From contig CM106586.1 in the NCBI GenBank assembly GCA_048013815.1, forward strand, positions 16,058,001-16,122,000: a DNA stretch of 64,000 bases, read 5' to 3'. Both the position numbers and the translations under genes were made by a program. This stretch comes from Setoptus koraiensis. Taxonomy: Eukaryota; Arthropoda. How positions within the stretch are numbered: the first letter of the stretch is position 1; every line of letters starts with the position of its first letter. Shown here one piece after another: positions 43,338 to 55,517 of this stretch. Below the pieces are notes generated by a model. The model searched no databases. It was not told where the DNA came from and worked only from the letters and a program-made list of their open reading frames with translations.

Positions 43338-44729
43338 GGCTCGACTAATAAACAACAGCGCACACAATCATGGATATTGTAGTATCATTGGCATTATTAT
43401 TAACATTACACTGCGGCGACGATATCCCGGCATGTCGCTGTTGGCGCACCAGCCAGCGAGCTGCCCTTGTTATCTCGCTATCTAGATCGGCTGAACCATT
43501 GTGTCACAATTGTGTGTATCACAGTTCCGAGCGCCACACACGCAAACATCGCCATGGTGAGGCCCTACAAGCAAGAACAAGTCAGCGCCATCAAAACTGA
43601 AACTTTATTTACTTGTCACACGGAGGGATATTTCCCATTTGGTGACACACACACACACACGCACGACAAAAACTAAACCAATCTAATCGCGCTCGCGAGC
43701 TACCCCAACACACACACACACACACTCAATTTTCCATCCTGAAGCCTTTGCTGCGGCTCGCCATCGCTGTCACGACGGGCGTCGTGTCGACGGTGGCGCC
43801 CAGACGCCGACCGCAGCGGCGGCGGGCGCCGCCGGACCGACCGGCCCGGCCGGTCGGCGCTGCACAAATGTCACACAAACAGGCAAATTAAACCAAAAAC
43901 CGGCCGAGATTGTCGCTGTTGTGTTTCAATATCGTCGATGATCTTCTGCGATCTGCATGCAGCAGCATCGCTTGCCCGTCAACCGGCCCGCGGCTAGCCA
44001 CGGGCCAATCGAGTTGCCGGCCGCGACGGGCCGACTTGATTATTTATTGAGACGATGATCTAATCGCGCACTAATGCATTATGCCAATTGAATTCACCAG
44101 TGGCCACACAAACGACCATGACAAAAGCGCTTGTTGTGGTCCCTAGGCGACATGTTGGCGTGCTAAATTGTGCTCCGTCGTAAATTGTGTCCGAATGCGA
44201 TGCGCCAAAAGCAAGCCGGCAGCTCAATGTCACCATAAATAAACTGCGACAGCCGGTTTGTGTGGCTGTCATCACTTGACCACGGGGCCAGATTTGCGGC
44301 GGACTTTTGCGGGTGGCTGTTGAACTCTTTGGACGGTCGCTTTTGACAAGTGACTCGTCGTTCGGTTACAACTAACAAATAGAGTCACAACCGAATGCGA
44401 AGACGTGCTCGCATATATACGAGACGAACGGAAGACACACACACACACACACATCATGTAATGATGACGATGTTATCTGTGCCATTAACACAACACAATC
44501 GCAACGCTCATGTCATATCTGTTCTTTTTGGGTCGGCTCGCAATACCACAATATATCACCGAATGAGATCAGACATGACGGCAATGGCCAACAATGGTGC
44601 CATCATCAAGATAATCGAGTCGCCGCAATCTAGCGCTCGCGATCTCTCTCCGTTTGGCCGACTGACCGCACGCTCGCTCCGGTCGCTCCGGTCGCCCGTC
44701 CACCAGTCATCTGACCGTTTGCTGCATAC

Positions 44730-44776
44730 GGCGGCGACTATATGGCGGCGACTATGTGGCGGCGACTATGTGGCGG
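44730..44776 (+). repeat. 15-bp tandem repeat (GGCGGCGACTATRTG)
   Basis: Three near-identical copies of a 15-bp unit followed by a short (GCG/GAC) run. Confidence 0.85.
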
Positions 44777-45833
44777 CGGCGACGACGACGATATAACAAT
44801 GATGACGCAACGTTAGTGTGTCAGCGGTGGGCGCTGAGAGATTGGCAGAGATTGCCGAGATTGGCCACTGCTCGACTCGCACTGCGAACTGCGGTTATGA
44901 CACAGCTCGGACATACGGCGACTCACATACAACACTGATACAGCACGACACTGACGCAACGTAACGCTGATGCAACATACGCCACGGCCAGCCAGCCCGA
45001 TGGGGCCAGAGGGGCCGTGGGGCCGGTGGCACAGAGTGCAGCAATTAGCATAATTGAAATCACATCAGTAGCCATCAGTGGTGCGGTAACACGCGGAAGC
45101 CGCGTGCAAGATACGGCGCCGGCCAGCGATTTCGGCCACCAGTGCTGCCCGTTGCGTAATGTGCGCGATCGCATTACACTAATGCGACATGAACATTAGA
45201 GAGACTATTCACAATTGTCAGCAATTCATTTGCTTGTGTGTCACACATTAACAAGTAAGTGTTATGTAAGCGCAGTGAGCGCTCATTGAGTTGCACAAAC
45301 ACGGCTCACGGTTTCATAATTGTTTCAACTTGTTGTTGTTGTTGTTGTTGAGCCGGCGCTCACATAACATGGTGCCTCCCCCCCCGCACGCTGTTTATAG
45401 GCTCGGCTCGCTTGGCGCACTCACAAACGAATTGTGCTCAAACGATGGTCAGTCAACAGGGTCTGGCTAACAATTGTTGGTCAGCCAGACACAATTGGTC
45501 ACTCGATTGTCGATCGTGCCGACCGTTCAGTCGATTACTGTTACATCACAATTGCCACACATCTATTATATGTAACTGTCAATTATTGTGTGACACACAC
45601 ACACACACACACACATGACTCGACAGTGCAATTCGACCGCCATCTGACATCTTGTGAGCTCAACCGTGACAGGTTGTTGTCGGGCGGCGCACCCCAAACT
45701 TGTTGTTGGCGTCGTGGTCGTTGGTGTGGTTGTTGCCTCGTGGTCGTTGGCGTGGTTGTTGCCTCATGGTTGTTGCGTCATCGTTAGGCACCCCAGTCAC
45801 GTTTGGCGCGCAACTTGCGCCCGGGGCAAACAC

Positions 45834-45908
45834 TCGCCGACTCGCCGACTCGCCGATTCGCCAACTCGTCGACTTGCCAACTGACCAACAGGCCGACTTG
45901 TCGACTCG
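45834..45908 (+). repeat. 9-bp tandem repeat (gccgactcg)
   Basis: Degenerate copies of a 9-bp unit, most regular at 45837-45870. Confidence 0.75.
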
Positions 45909-48900
45909 GCTCTCGTGCCGGCCGACCGGCCCACTGGCACTTGGCGGGGCCTCATGCTAATTCGAACAACAATGAATTGATCGATACCGTTGCCGGGCTC
46001 AAATTACCGCACGCTCTTGCCGCCAGTCGTCGTGCTCGTGTTACACACAGTGGCCAGTTGCGTTCGGCGCCAGTTTGGCCGGTCAACCACAATCGCAACC
46101 GGCCGAAACTGGCCACATGTGGGCGGCAAGTGTCGCACGTATCGCAAGTGCAGTTGTCACCTTTGCGCCATTGCGCAAACACTGACACAACAGCACATTT
46201 GTGCCATTGTGTGCCTAATTGTGTCACACAATGGCGAGTTATGTAACTCGCTGCAGAACTCTCACAACTACTATGTAAGTAACTGGCGCTCGTAGTTCGT
46301 GGCGACACAGGTAGACAGACAGACAGACGGACAGAGTCGCTGTCACAGAGAGAGAGAGACGCGCACTGATTACGTAACGAGTGACCGGCAACGCACGGTG
46401 TGACCCGTGCAATCGACAAAGACAGACTGTCTTTGTCGTAACATACAGCTCGATTTTGCTGGCCCGTGTTTGCCGCGGTGCCGCTGTGTCAATTGGCGCT
46501 CCGTGCGCCCGTCAAATGGCGCCCGTTAAATAAGCGCCACTAACAAACTGTAACAAACTGTAACTAAACATTGCGGCCCGCGCTGGCCGTCGCTGGCGGC
46601 ACCACCGAGTTGCGGTTGATTTGCGGCGGCCCGACGGGCCCACGATGGGCACCGCCCGCGATGCCGCTACACGCCGAGCTGCACGCTTGAACGCGCTCAA
46701 AATCGCGATTTGGCGCGCGCGCGCGATACCATCATGCACAGATTTTCTCGCTGCCGCCGAACCGCCGACTTGCTGGCTGCGTCGCTTGTGTGTCCGCTGT
46801 GCGCCGCCAATTGCGCTCACTGGGCGCTCACGGCGGCTCGCCGCCGTCCGCGGGCCCCAATTCAATTGGCAAACCAAATTGGTTGCTGGTTTCGCACGCG
46901 CTGGCGCTGCGTGATTGGGCGCGTGCCCAGAATTCGCCAGTCGTTCCGGCGCCGCCAACGAGCCAACACGAAAGCGACCAAGTTCGGCCCTGAACTCTCG
47001 GGGCCCCTCGGCCCCCGAGTGCCAGCCAACAATGTTTGCTCGCTAATGCTGGCTTGAGATCCGCCAAGATCCTCGCCGGCTCCATGCTCACCTACGGCCT
47101 ATAAATGTATAACTGTGTGCGTGGCCGATACGCGGCGCATACATGTAGCGCCACGTACATGAACTGGACGCGACCAGTCGCCTTTGCAGCAAATTGGCAG
47201 TCGCGTCACGGCCACAACAATCAATAAAAGCGATGATTGGGCCCGTGTTTGCGTTGCATTGGGCGCCCTCGCATGACCGGCAACATTTATCACTGGCCGC
47301 GCGGCTGAAAGCGAAGCCCCGAGCGCTGGCCGCTGTTTGAAAATTTCAACTTTAGTGGTGTCATTAGAGGACGATTAGCGGATTGGCGCTGTTGTTGTTG
47401 GCGCTGTTGCCGTTGTTGTTGTTGCCGCTGTTGTTGTTGCCGGTGCGGTGGTTGTTGATGTTGCAGTTGTCGGTGTTGCGGCACGAGTGGCGACATTAAC
47501 GACGACGCCGCTATTAGGCCCGAAATGGGACCGCTATCAGTTACGCTGTCCGCGGTGAAGAGATTTGCTCGCCAGCCATTCGTTGTTGTTGTTGTTGTTG
47601 TTTGCCAGTCAATTGTTGGGCACAATTGTTGCCACACACCGACAGCCCAGCGAACCGGCCGACAGCGCCGCTGCAAGGCCACCCGGTGGCGAGCATCCGT
47701 CGCGTAGCGGCAGCCGGACAAAACGGAAGCGTCAAACGAAATAAACAATGCTAATCCATTGATTGATACTTATCACGCCAGTGTGCGCGTCTGTGTGCGT
47801 GTGATTCCTCTAGGGCGACACGGACGACAACAAGCGACTAATGGTTGCAATAATGCGCCCCGTTATAGTGGTCATAACAAGCGTTGAGCGTGCGTATCGC
47901 GTATCAACGACAACGACAACAGCGACAATAGCGACACCGACACTGACGACAACGAAAACAACAACAGCGACGACAACAGCGACGACAACGACAATATCGT
48001 GCTATACTTGTGCGACCACTTGAGAGGCATTTATACATTTATTTGTAGATGCGTTTGTGCTCGCACAAGGTGATATTTGTGCGCGGTCTTTGCGGTTTGT
48101 GCTCGCTACAAAACTGTGCAACTCCGCAACAAAACTGTTGCAGTGAACCGGGCACGCCGACCGCGTTCGACGAGCCAGCTCTGGGCGCCACCGGCGCCCG
48201 GGTCAACGAACCTGCCCGCCCGCGCTGATTAACGCTGCCGGCCACTGATTAACGGGCCGCCGACACACAAGTTCGGGCCGGACAAATTGTGTCGAATTGC
48301 GCCTTTCATGGCCGCAAACAATCTCGCGTCGCTGTTGCGGTCACACTTGCGATCACAACAACGACAGCGACGACGCCAACATCGACGACAGCGACAACAG
48401 CGACGAGCTCTCAACCTTTTGACCACTCGTCACGGCCGGCCGACAGGTAAGCGGCGCGGTTGTTGGCAGCCGCAAGTGGCCGACAAGCGTGCCCGCAACC
48501 GCTCAGCCAACCAGCGCCAAAAGAATCGCGGCGCCGAGATGGCCGACGCGGCCGGTTGGCCGGCGAACAACCGGCCACTAGAGGGGCGAAAGGGTGCAGA
48601 CGACCCGACGCCAGCCACACACCGAGCCGGCGAAGGGCGCACAAATATCGCGTCGTATCGCACACATTTAATCGCATGCATTATCCATGGGCGTCCACGA
48701 TGGTTGTCGTGCGGTAGCTCGCGCCTAGCGCCACAATAATGCTCAGCGGTTGCTCGGCGCACCACTGATTCACAAAAGAATAGGCTGCCGGGCCATCGGG
48801 CTACCGGGCTGCCGGGCTGCCGGGCAGCATTCCAGCTTTGTGATGCACCGCGAGGGGGGCACTAGGCCACTCACATGCACACACACACACACACAATGGC

Positions 48901-51900
48901 CACAATTAGCCGACGATACACCCACGCACTTGCACAGCGCGCGCGCGCTGCATACCTGAGCTGTGCGCGCTGCATACCTGTGTTCATCCTGTGCCGCTAT
49001 GCTCGCCGGGTACCGCTATACTCGCCGGGCACCGCTATGCTGGCATGTCCGTGCAATTCTTGCCATGGCCTCATACCTGGCACGGACGGTATGCATCATG
49101 CGTTGCACGCTGCGCGACCCGTTATTGTTTGCGACGGTGTTCGTGTTTACACGGCCGACAGGCATTTAACTCAATGTTTATGTCGCTGTGCGCCGGTGCG
49201 TGGGCGTCATTAGTGGGGCGTTAGTGCTAATTGGAGCAACGGTGCTGGCTACTGTTGCCGCCATTGTGTGCGCGCCGCACGTCCCGTTGGGTGCTGGCCG
49301 GCGCTGGCCGGTGCGGGCTGGTGCAAGATGATGCGGGCTGGTGCGAGCTGATGCGGGCCGACGGGCGACACGCAGCAACAGTGTCGACACATGACGACAA
49401 CAATAGGTAGAGGGCCCGTTGGGGGATGGACGCGTTTAATTTAATCATTGATCAACCGGTGCCAATGGCTGGCGACACCATGTCTATGGCCGAGCGCCGC
49501 CAGTGGCCACTAGAGGAGCAACAGCGACAACAAAGAAATCCCTCATTTTAAACACTGTTGTCATTGGTGTTGACAAATTTCGCCACTTCTTTTGTTGTGC
49601 TGCATTGTTCGGCGGCGGCGGCGGCCAACGAGTTCGATTCGAGCCGATGCCGGCCAACGGGACGGCCAATAGAGCGGCCAGCGGCCGGCGAAACAGCCGA
49701 GCAACAGGAATGCCGTGCCGACCAACGCGGTCTCTCAGGTGGCTGCTGGCTCGAATAGCTTTCGAATACCTTTGGCGCTGCAATGCCACGGCCACTAAGA
49801 CTGTTTATCGGCGGCCATTATTCATTGGGCAGCACAGATCAATTCTGGGCCAAAATAGAAATTCTGGCCGAATCAGTTGCTGGCCCTATGTGGTTGTTGT
49901 GGCCGCTGTTTGCTCTTCTCTGTTGTTTACCGCTTGTTGTCCGCCATTTAGAACATTACAACAACAACAACAACAACAACAACACCACTGCAGCCAATCA
50001 CAGCACAGGTAAGTGTGTACCAGTTATACTGCTGATGCATACTGATACTGTAATCTGCCCATAATCTTGCGAGACTCGCCGTAGACACAAATGGAGCAGG
50101 CGATTCGAGCGGCCCTTTCGGCAACCAACAGAATTAGCAGCTAGTATCTTAGGAGGATGAGAAAGGTGTAAATTAGCGCCTAATGGAGCGCCAATAGATT
50201 CACGATTGGCAATTCGCGATCCGCGACCCGCAATTCGCGACCAACAAACCATCGCACCATCGGACCAAATAGACACTGGTCGCTGCTTTGATGCCGGCCG
50301 TTGCTGGACGCTCAAATGAGTAGGATAATGGCGCGCCGTGGATTATATTTAGGTGACAATTGTTGTTGCTGTTGTGGTGATAGACACTATTCTGGTGCAA
50401 ATGTTTACTCACTATTGGTCGGCTGGGTTGAGAGCCGAACAGCGCCAGAGAATAGTGTGAGTAAGTAAACAAATACTCACAAATATCATCATTGGCCATC
50501 ATTCAAAGCAGCAACACTGCACACTGCACAATGGGGCCAGTTGCATTGCACTTGGAATGTATTTATTCTGTCCAAAGAATATCGATCGATTTCGCTCATT
50601 TCGACCCAATAGCCCCCGTCTTACAATTGGCCGTTGACAAATTCTAAGTAGTGCTGTTCTCTAAATGAACGCATCCACACACACACAACTACACAAATTA
50701 ATCTCATCAGAGAGAAAAACCCGACCGCTCTCATTCAATGATCAAGTGGCAATTGTGCTGTTACACAAGTGGCCACCATTTGCAACCCAACGATGCACCA
50801 ACTGTCCCGTTTGCTGCCAATCAATTTCAATGAATCTGAATCAATCGTTTCGATGCAAAATAGAAAAAGCTAATAAGTGATGAACGCCTCCTGTTGTATG
50901 TATGAATAATAATAATGATGATAATCTTGTACCAACTGATATTGCCACTAATACGGCGAGCCTCTGTATATTCCTTTGCAGGGTACATATGGTACCAGGC
51001 TGGCGCAATAGCAGCATGTAGGGTACCTTACGGTGATTCTGGCTCCCACTCTCTCGCTTATTATTCTTTGCTTTTATCTCTTTATTTGCTTGTAATACCA
51101 ATAAATCCGTATCAACAGTGCACAGTGAGAACAGTGGCGCTTGCAAAAAGATTGATCGCCGCTGTCATTATAACTTATAGGCGAATAAAAAACGATTGAT
51201 CGATATGCGAGCGATTTTTTATAGTGGCAACACCATTGGAATGTGTCTGGAATGCCATCAAAAAGAAGAAACCCAATAGTCACCTAATTCTCTGGGCCCG
51301 GCCCGGCCCATTCCAACCTATACAAGATAGACGCCAGACTAATTACAGTCGATTAGTGAACGAATGGTCGCCCTCATCCTCGTTTTACCTGTTGTAATGC
51401 GTGTGACATTTATGTAGAATGTTCTACCATCGTTGTTGTTCTTCGTTCCAAGAATTTTAGTCTGACAGAAGTCTTCGTCTCGTTGATATATGCTCAACAC
51501 TACAGCGGTTGAGTATGTAGTTGAGATAAATCAAGTAAGTGGTGCCATCCAGTCTGGATACGACAACGTCCAGCGTCGACACGATATATAGGCTCGGTGT
51601 GCCGTTCGACCACAATACTGGCATAACAAACAGTGTAGTCTGAGTGAAATTACAAGCGCTGCCAGCAGTGTCGCGTGATGCAAATCATTAAGGGCGCCAA
51701 ATAGAGGCCAAATAGAGGCGCCCCAGAAGCAATAAATAGGCGCTGACGAATTCATATATTCATGTCTATACGTGTGTGTGTGTGTGTGGCGCGAGATCAT
51801 TAGGGGCCAGTCTGTTAGTGACGCTGGTAGCATCGGATTATCTCACCGCATCACATCGTGGCTGGCGAGAATGATCATGTATCATTTACTAAATTCAATG

Positions 51901-54852
51901 CAGTTGTTTGTTTATACCCCTGTAGCCAACTACACAGAGACAATATAGCTGGCACAGTAAATGGCGGCCAGAGTGTTGGTGTTATTTGGCGTCGACGAGT
52001 CACTTAAATTTTGCAACTTGGACCTCACGAACCAAGTAAGCAACTTTCATTTGTTGTTGTCATTGTTGTAACTGTCGCATTGACCATATAGAGTATATAA
52101 GCGAGACACGTGACCTAGTGGCTAGTTAGTGAGATAAAAGCAAACAGAGAGAAAGAGAAGAACAGATTTTAGGTAGTTGATACGTGCCAAAATGGTCATG
52201 CCATACACGACATCATTAGCAGGCGGCAAAGCCTGTGGTCACGATTACACAACAACAACAACAACGACAACTAAACAAGTAATTGTTGTTGCTCGCTATT
52301 GTTGTCATTGTTGTCCCTACTACATCTGGCGCTGTCTTACTGGTGCCGCTGCTGCGGTCGACTGCTGGAAAAACGCCGGGTGCTGTTGTTGATCTTACTA
52401 ACCAACATGGAGCCTTTGCGCATTCGATATAACAAGAGGACCGTTATCTCTTTCGACGACCTGATGTTCACAGTCTCACTGTTTGTCGCCAACTGTGTGG
52501 CATGAAAACACTGTGTTGTGGTTGTTATTGTTGTGTAGCACTTTTTGTGGTGTTTCTGGTAGGCACAAACAGGGCGCCACAACAACGTCTATAAAGGTTT
52601 GCAAACATAAACCACGATGGCCACATCTTGTTGACTTACAAAGGCGAGCATGATTGAGTTAGAGCACGCACTTACGCAATCAAGTTGCCAACTTTAGATA
52701 TCTCACAATGCTGCTTGGCCGCTGCTTCTGTTTGCCCTTTAACCCAATATGGCGCCAACACATACACAACGCACACAACAATCACTGAACCAACAACCAC
52801 AAATGACAATTCATCTGACTTAAACAACGACAACATCTAACAATCTGGTTAGGCCTCTGGATGACAGTCAGCCATCCGGCAGATCTAGATCGCACACTAG
52901 ATCGTGTGCGCGATGCTAATGATGATATATATGCTTTATAGAGACCCATTGTGTGTTATAGGCTAGATGATGATCTCTGTAAGTGAATAACCATTTCCTC
53001 CATGGGCCCATGGTTGTGGTCGCTTCGATTTGTACTTTCTACCATTGGGCTTGACTAAGTGAAACATAATCTATCTACTATTTTGTTTTGCGTTTAGCGG
53101 ACGATGGCCGCCATCACCAGAAGCAAGTAAAACTGGCGACGATCAACCATAAACCAGCACACAACAAATATGATGACTTGTGGGCCCGATCACGTGCCAG
53201 CCACGTTTTACTTCTTTCTTTCTTTCTGCGTCTGTCTCTTTCTCTCTAATATTTCATTTGTTATTGTATTCATTCTTTTTGCCAGAACCAGAAACATACA
53301 CACTAGAGCCATTTACCATCAAAAGCACAACAACAATGGCTCGCATGATAAAAGAGAGTTTACTCGAGTGATCCATCTATTTTCATCCATAGGGCACCTC
53401 CATCCATATGATGATGACGTAATTCAATTTCACACACGCACGCACGCTTTCGGTAAAGATGATGACGACAACGACGAAATCATTATCATGGCAGCTTGGA
53501 TTTTGATTTTAAATGATCCTTGCTTCATACTAATGGCTGATACAAATATTTGATTACTTTTTCTTGCCCTTGTAAGTAGACACACATGCACAAATAGGCA
53601 ATATGTAGAAATATGTGCGCGTGTGAGAGCCATAGAAGTGCCTTAAAACTCGACATCCACTGATTTGATTGAGCGATAATGTCGATGATTGATTGTCTTC
53701 GTAGCAAAATAATAACCACCAATATAAAAGGGTCTCGCGAATTTTGAATAGCCCCTGGTTCTGTTTGTCCTCTATTGCTTGCCCACCACTTTATATACTT
53801 GTTGTGTAACAATAACAAATGACATCCAGAAAGTCATTTGTTCCAGACAGTAACACGTTTTTGAGCCTTCACGTTCAGATAAAAATCAACAACAGCGTCG
53901 TGATTTCAATAGAACAGAAATGTAACATAGAAATTCAACAATATTTTTCATATGTTCTTTTCAATTTTTTTTTTCTTTTTTCATTCAGCTTCGCTTTTCC
54001 TATAGTTAAGCTCGTCAAGCCCTCCTAGTAGACTGAATGGCGTCTCATGTTTGAGGCCTTTACTAACCCAACGTGTTAGTTCTGTGAGTCTATTGTGGGG
54101 GCCCGCCAGCTGTATATACGTCATTGAGTGGAGCTGTGTAGAGTAGGCGTCGCGTGTGCTTAATAATGACTTCAGACAAACTAAATTGAAAAACGTTCAA
54201 AACAGTTTTCACAGCGATGCCAGACTTTCGAGATTCCTATCATCGGAAATGTCTTTTTTGGCCTCATTGTGAGTTTGGTACTTGTCTAGTTGGCGGGCTT
54301 CGGCAGATCATCAGCGAGTTCTCACTAAATTCAACCAGCTTATAATCATATATCCCGCAATGACCCAGTGTCAGTAGATTGAAAATGAATCGTGGATGAA
54401 TTGGTCGGTATAATATTTGTCGCCTCACTTTGTGAGTCCCCATTGGCTGGCCGTCAGCGTCAGTGATGAGATAACTGACACACTGTGAGCAAATACATTC
54501 TTGCCGGGTGTAATGCGTGGTTGTATAAAGTAAAAGTCCGCGATAATAATAAGTGATAATAAGTAATTTTACATACCGGTATTATTATATAATAAGTAAC
54601 GGTAGGTATTACGTTGTGAAAACAGCACGTTTTTACAACGTCGGTGCTGCCGCTCTGTGCCATTTTTTGTAGACACAATTTGTGCCTGGCGGGCTCAGTG
54701 CGCTTTTGAACGAGGCTTTTTACAGCTTTTCATGGCTGTGGCCTTGCGGGAGTGCTGACAACGGGCTTTGCACAAGTGATAAACAAAAGTGAGTCACTTG
54801 TGCCATCGTGCATTCATACAATAGCACACGCAATTGTAGTTTTGCACATTGG

Positions 54853-54866
54853 CCACGAGGGGCGCT
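54853..54866 (+). promoter_or_regulatory. CTCF-like element upstream of TRIAP1/ATP9
   Basis: CCACGAGGGGCGCT is one base shorter in its G run than the CTCF consensus core. Similar elements lie at 14972, 31691, 48575 and 49507 (see findings). Confidence 0.35.
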
Positions 54867-55340
54867 CACTCATGCGGCAGTTACACACAATAAACACAGC
54901 GTTTTGTGCCATGTTTCTGACAAAATTTTCCGCACTCTAGCGCGCACAGACGAATATGTAAACAGATGCTGCAACCGAGAGTCAGCAGCTTGAATAAACA
55001 GAATCATATCCGCACGCACAGACAAACAAACACGAACAAAGAGCCTAGGAATGGAACACACGGACACGCACACATACTCACACATATTCAGAGCAATGAT
55101 GTTACCACACTTACCATACTACATAATACATAACAGCCAGAAACGCATACCGCACTTGTGTGTATTTTACATGCATCTGATGCTATTACTACATCGGAAT
55201 AATAATAACAAAAGCTTATATTACCAAGACAAACAAAAGAGAGACAGCAATAATTTAATGATGATGATAATAGTGGCTCATTACTATTATTATGATTATT
55301 AATTCAACAACATAGGAAACATTTTACGTTTTGTAATAAC

Positions 55341-55517
55341 ATGGATAGCATAGCCCCCGATTGTAAAAAGCTGAAATTAGATTATGATAGTTGCTTCAAT
55401 TCTTGGTTTTCGCAAAAATTTCTTAAGGGACACACAGAAAACGAGTGTGATTTATTATTTAAAAGCTATCAGGCCTGCATCAAGAAAGCTCTAAAGGACC
55501 ACAAGATAGAAATTTAA
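55341..55517 (+). CDS. TRIAP1: TRIAP1/Mdm35 homolog, twin CX9C
   Basis: This 58-residue frame is [63 protein letters not shown]1/Mdm35 resides in the mitochondrial intermembrane space, where it partners PRELI/SLMO proteins in phospholipid transfer. The twin CX9C motif is exact: Cys8/Cys18 and Cys36/Cys46. YDSCFN.WF..KFLKG and the LF..YQ.C..KA pattern match human TRIAP1. The C-terminal tail of the 76-residue human protein is shorter here. The stop TAA (55515-55517) shares its last A with the ATG of the ATP9 frame, so the two are probably on one mRNA. Confidence 0.92.
   Translation: MDSIAPDCKKLKLDYDSCFNSWFSQKFLKGHTENECDLLFKSYQACIKKALKDHKIEI

Larger units (their letters stand above)
41527..55340. 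other. 13.8-kb non-coding, repeat-rich region
   Basis: I support no protein-coding gene here. It is locally GC-rich (43.7-49.8 kb) and full of simple and tandem repeats, several listed separately. Many open frames exist on both strands because stops are rare in GC-rich sequence, but their translations are low-complexity (His-Thr, Val-Cys, Arg-Gln) or unrecognisable. Plus-strand donor-like gtaagt sites at about 45255, 46275, 50010, 51535, 52035 and 53571 hint at non-coding exons but prove nothing. CTCF-like elements lie at 48575-48588, 49507-49520 and 54853-54866. Confidence 0.5.

Noticed and set aside
46512-46958. 148-codon Ala/Arg-rich frame (minus)
   Set aside because: GC-rich DNA with few stops on all frames; no motif and no supporting start or splice context.
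53170-53553. 127-codon frame with a hydrophobic segment
   Set aside because: No family resemblance, no splice support, and it lies in a low-complexity region.
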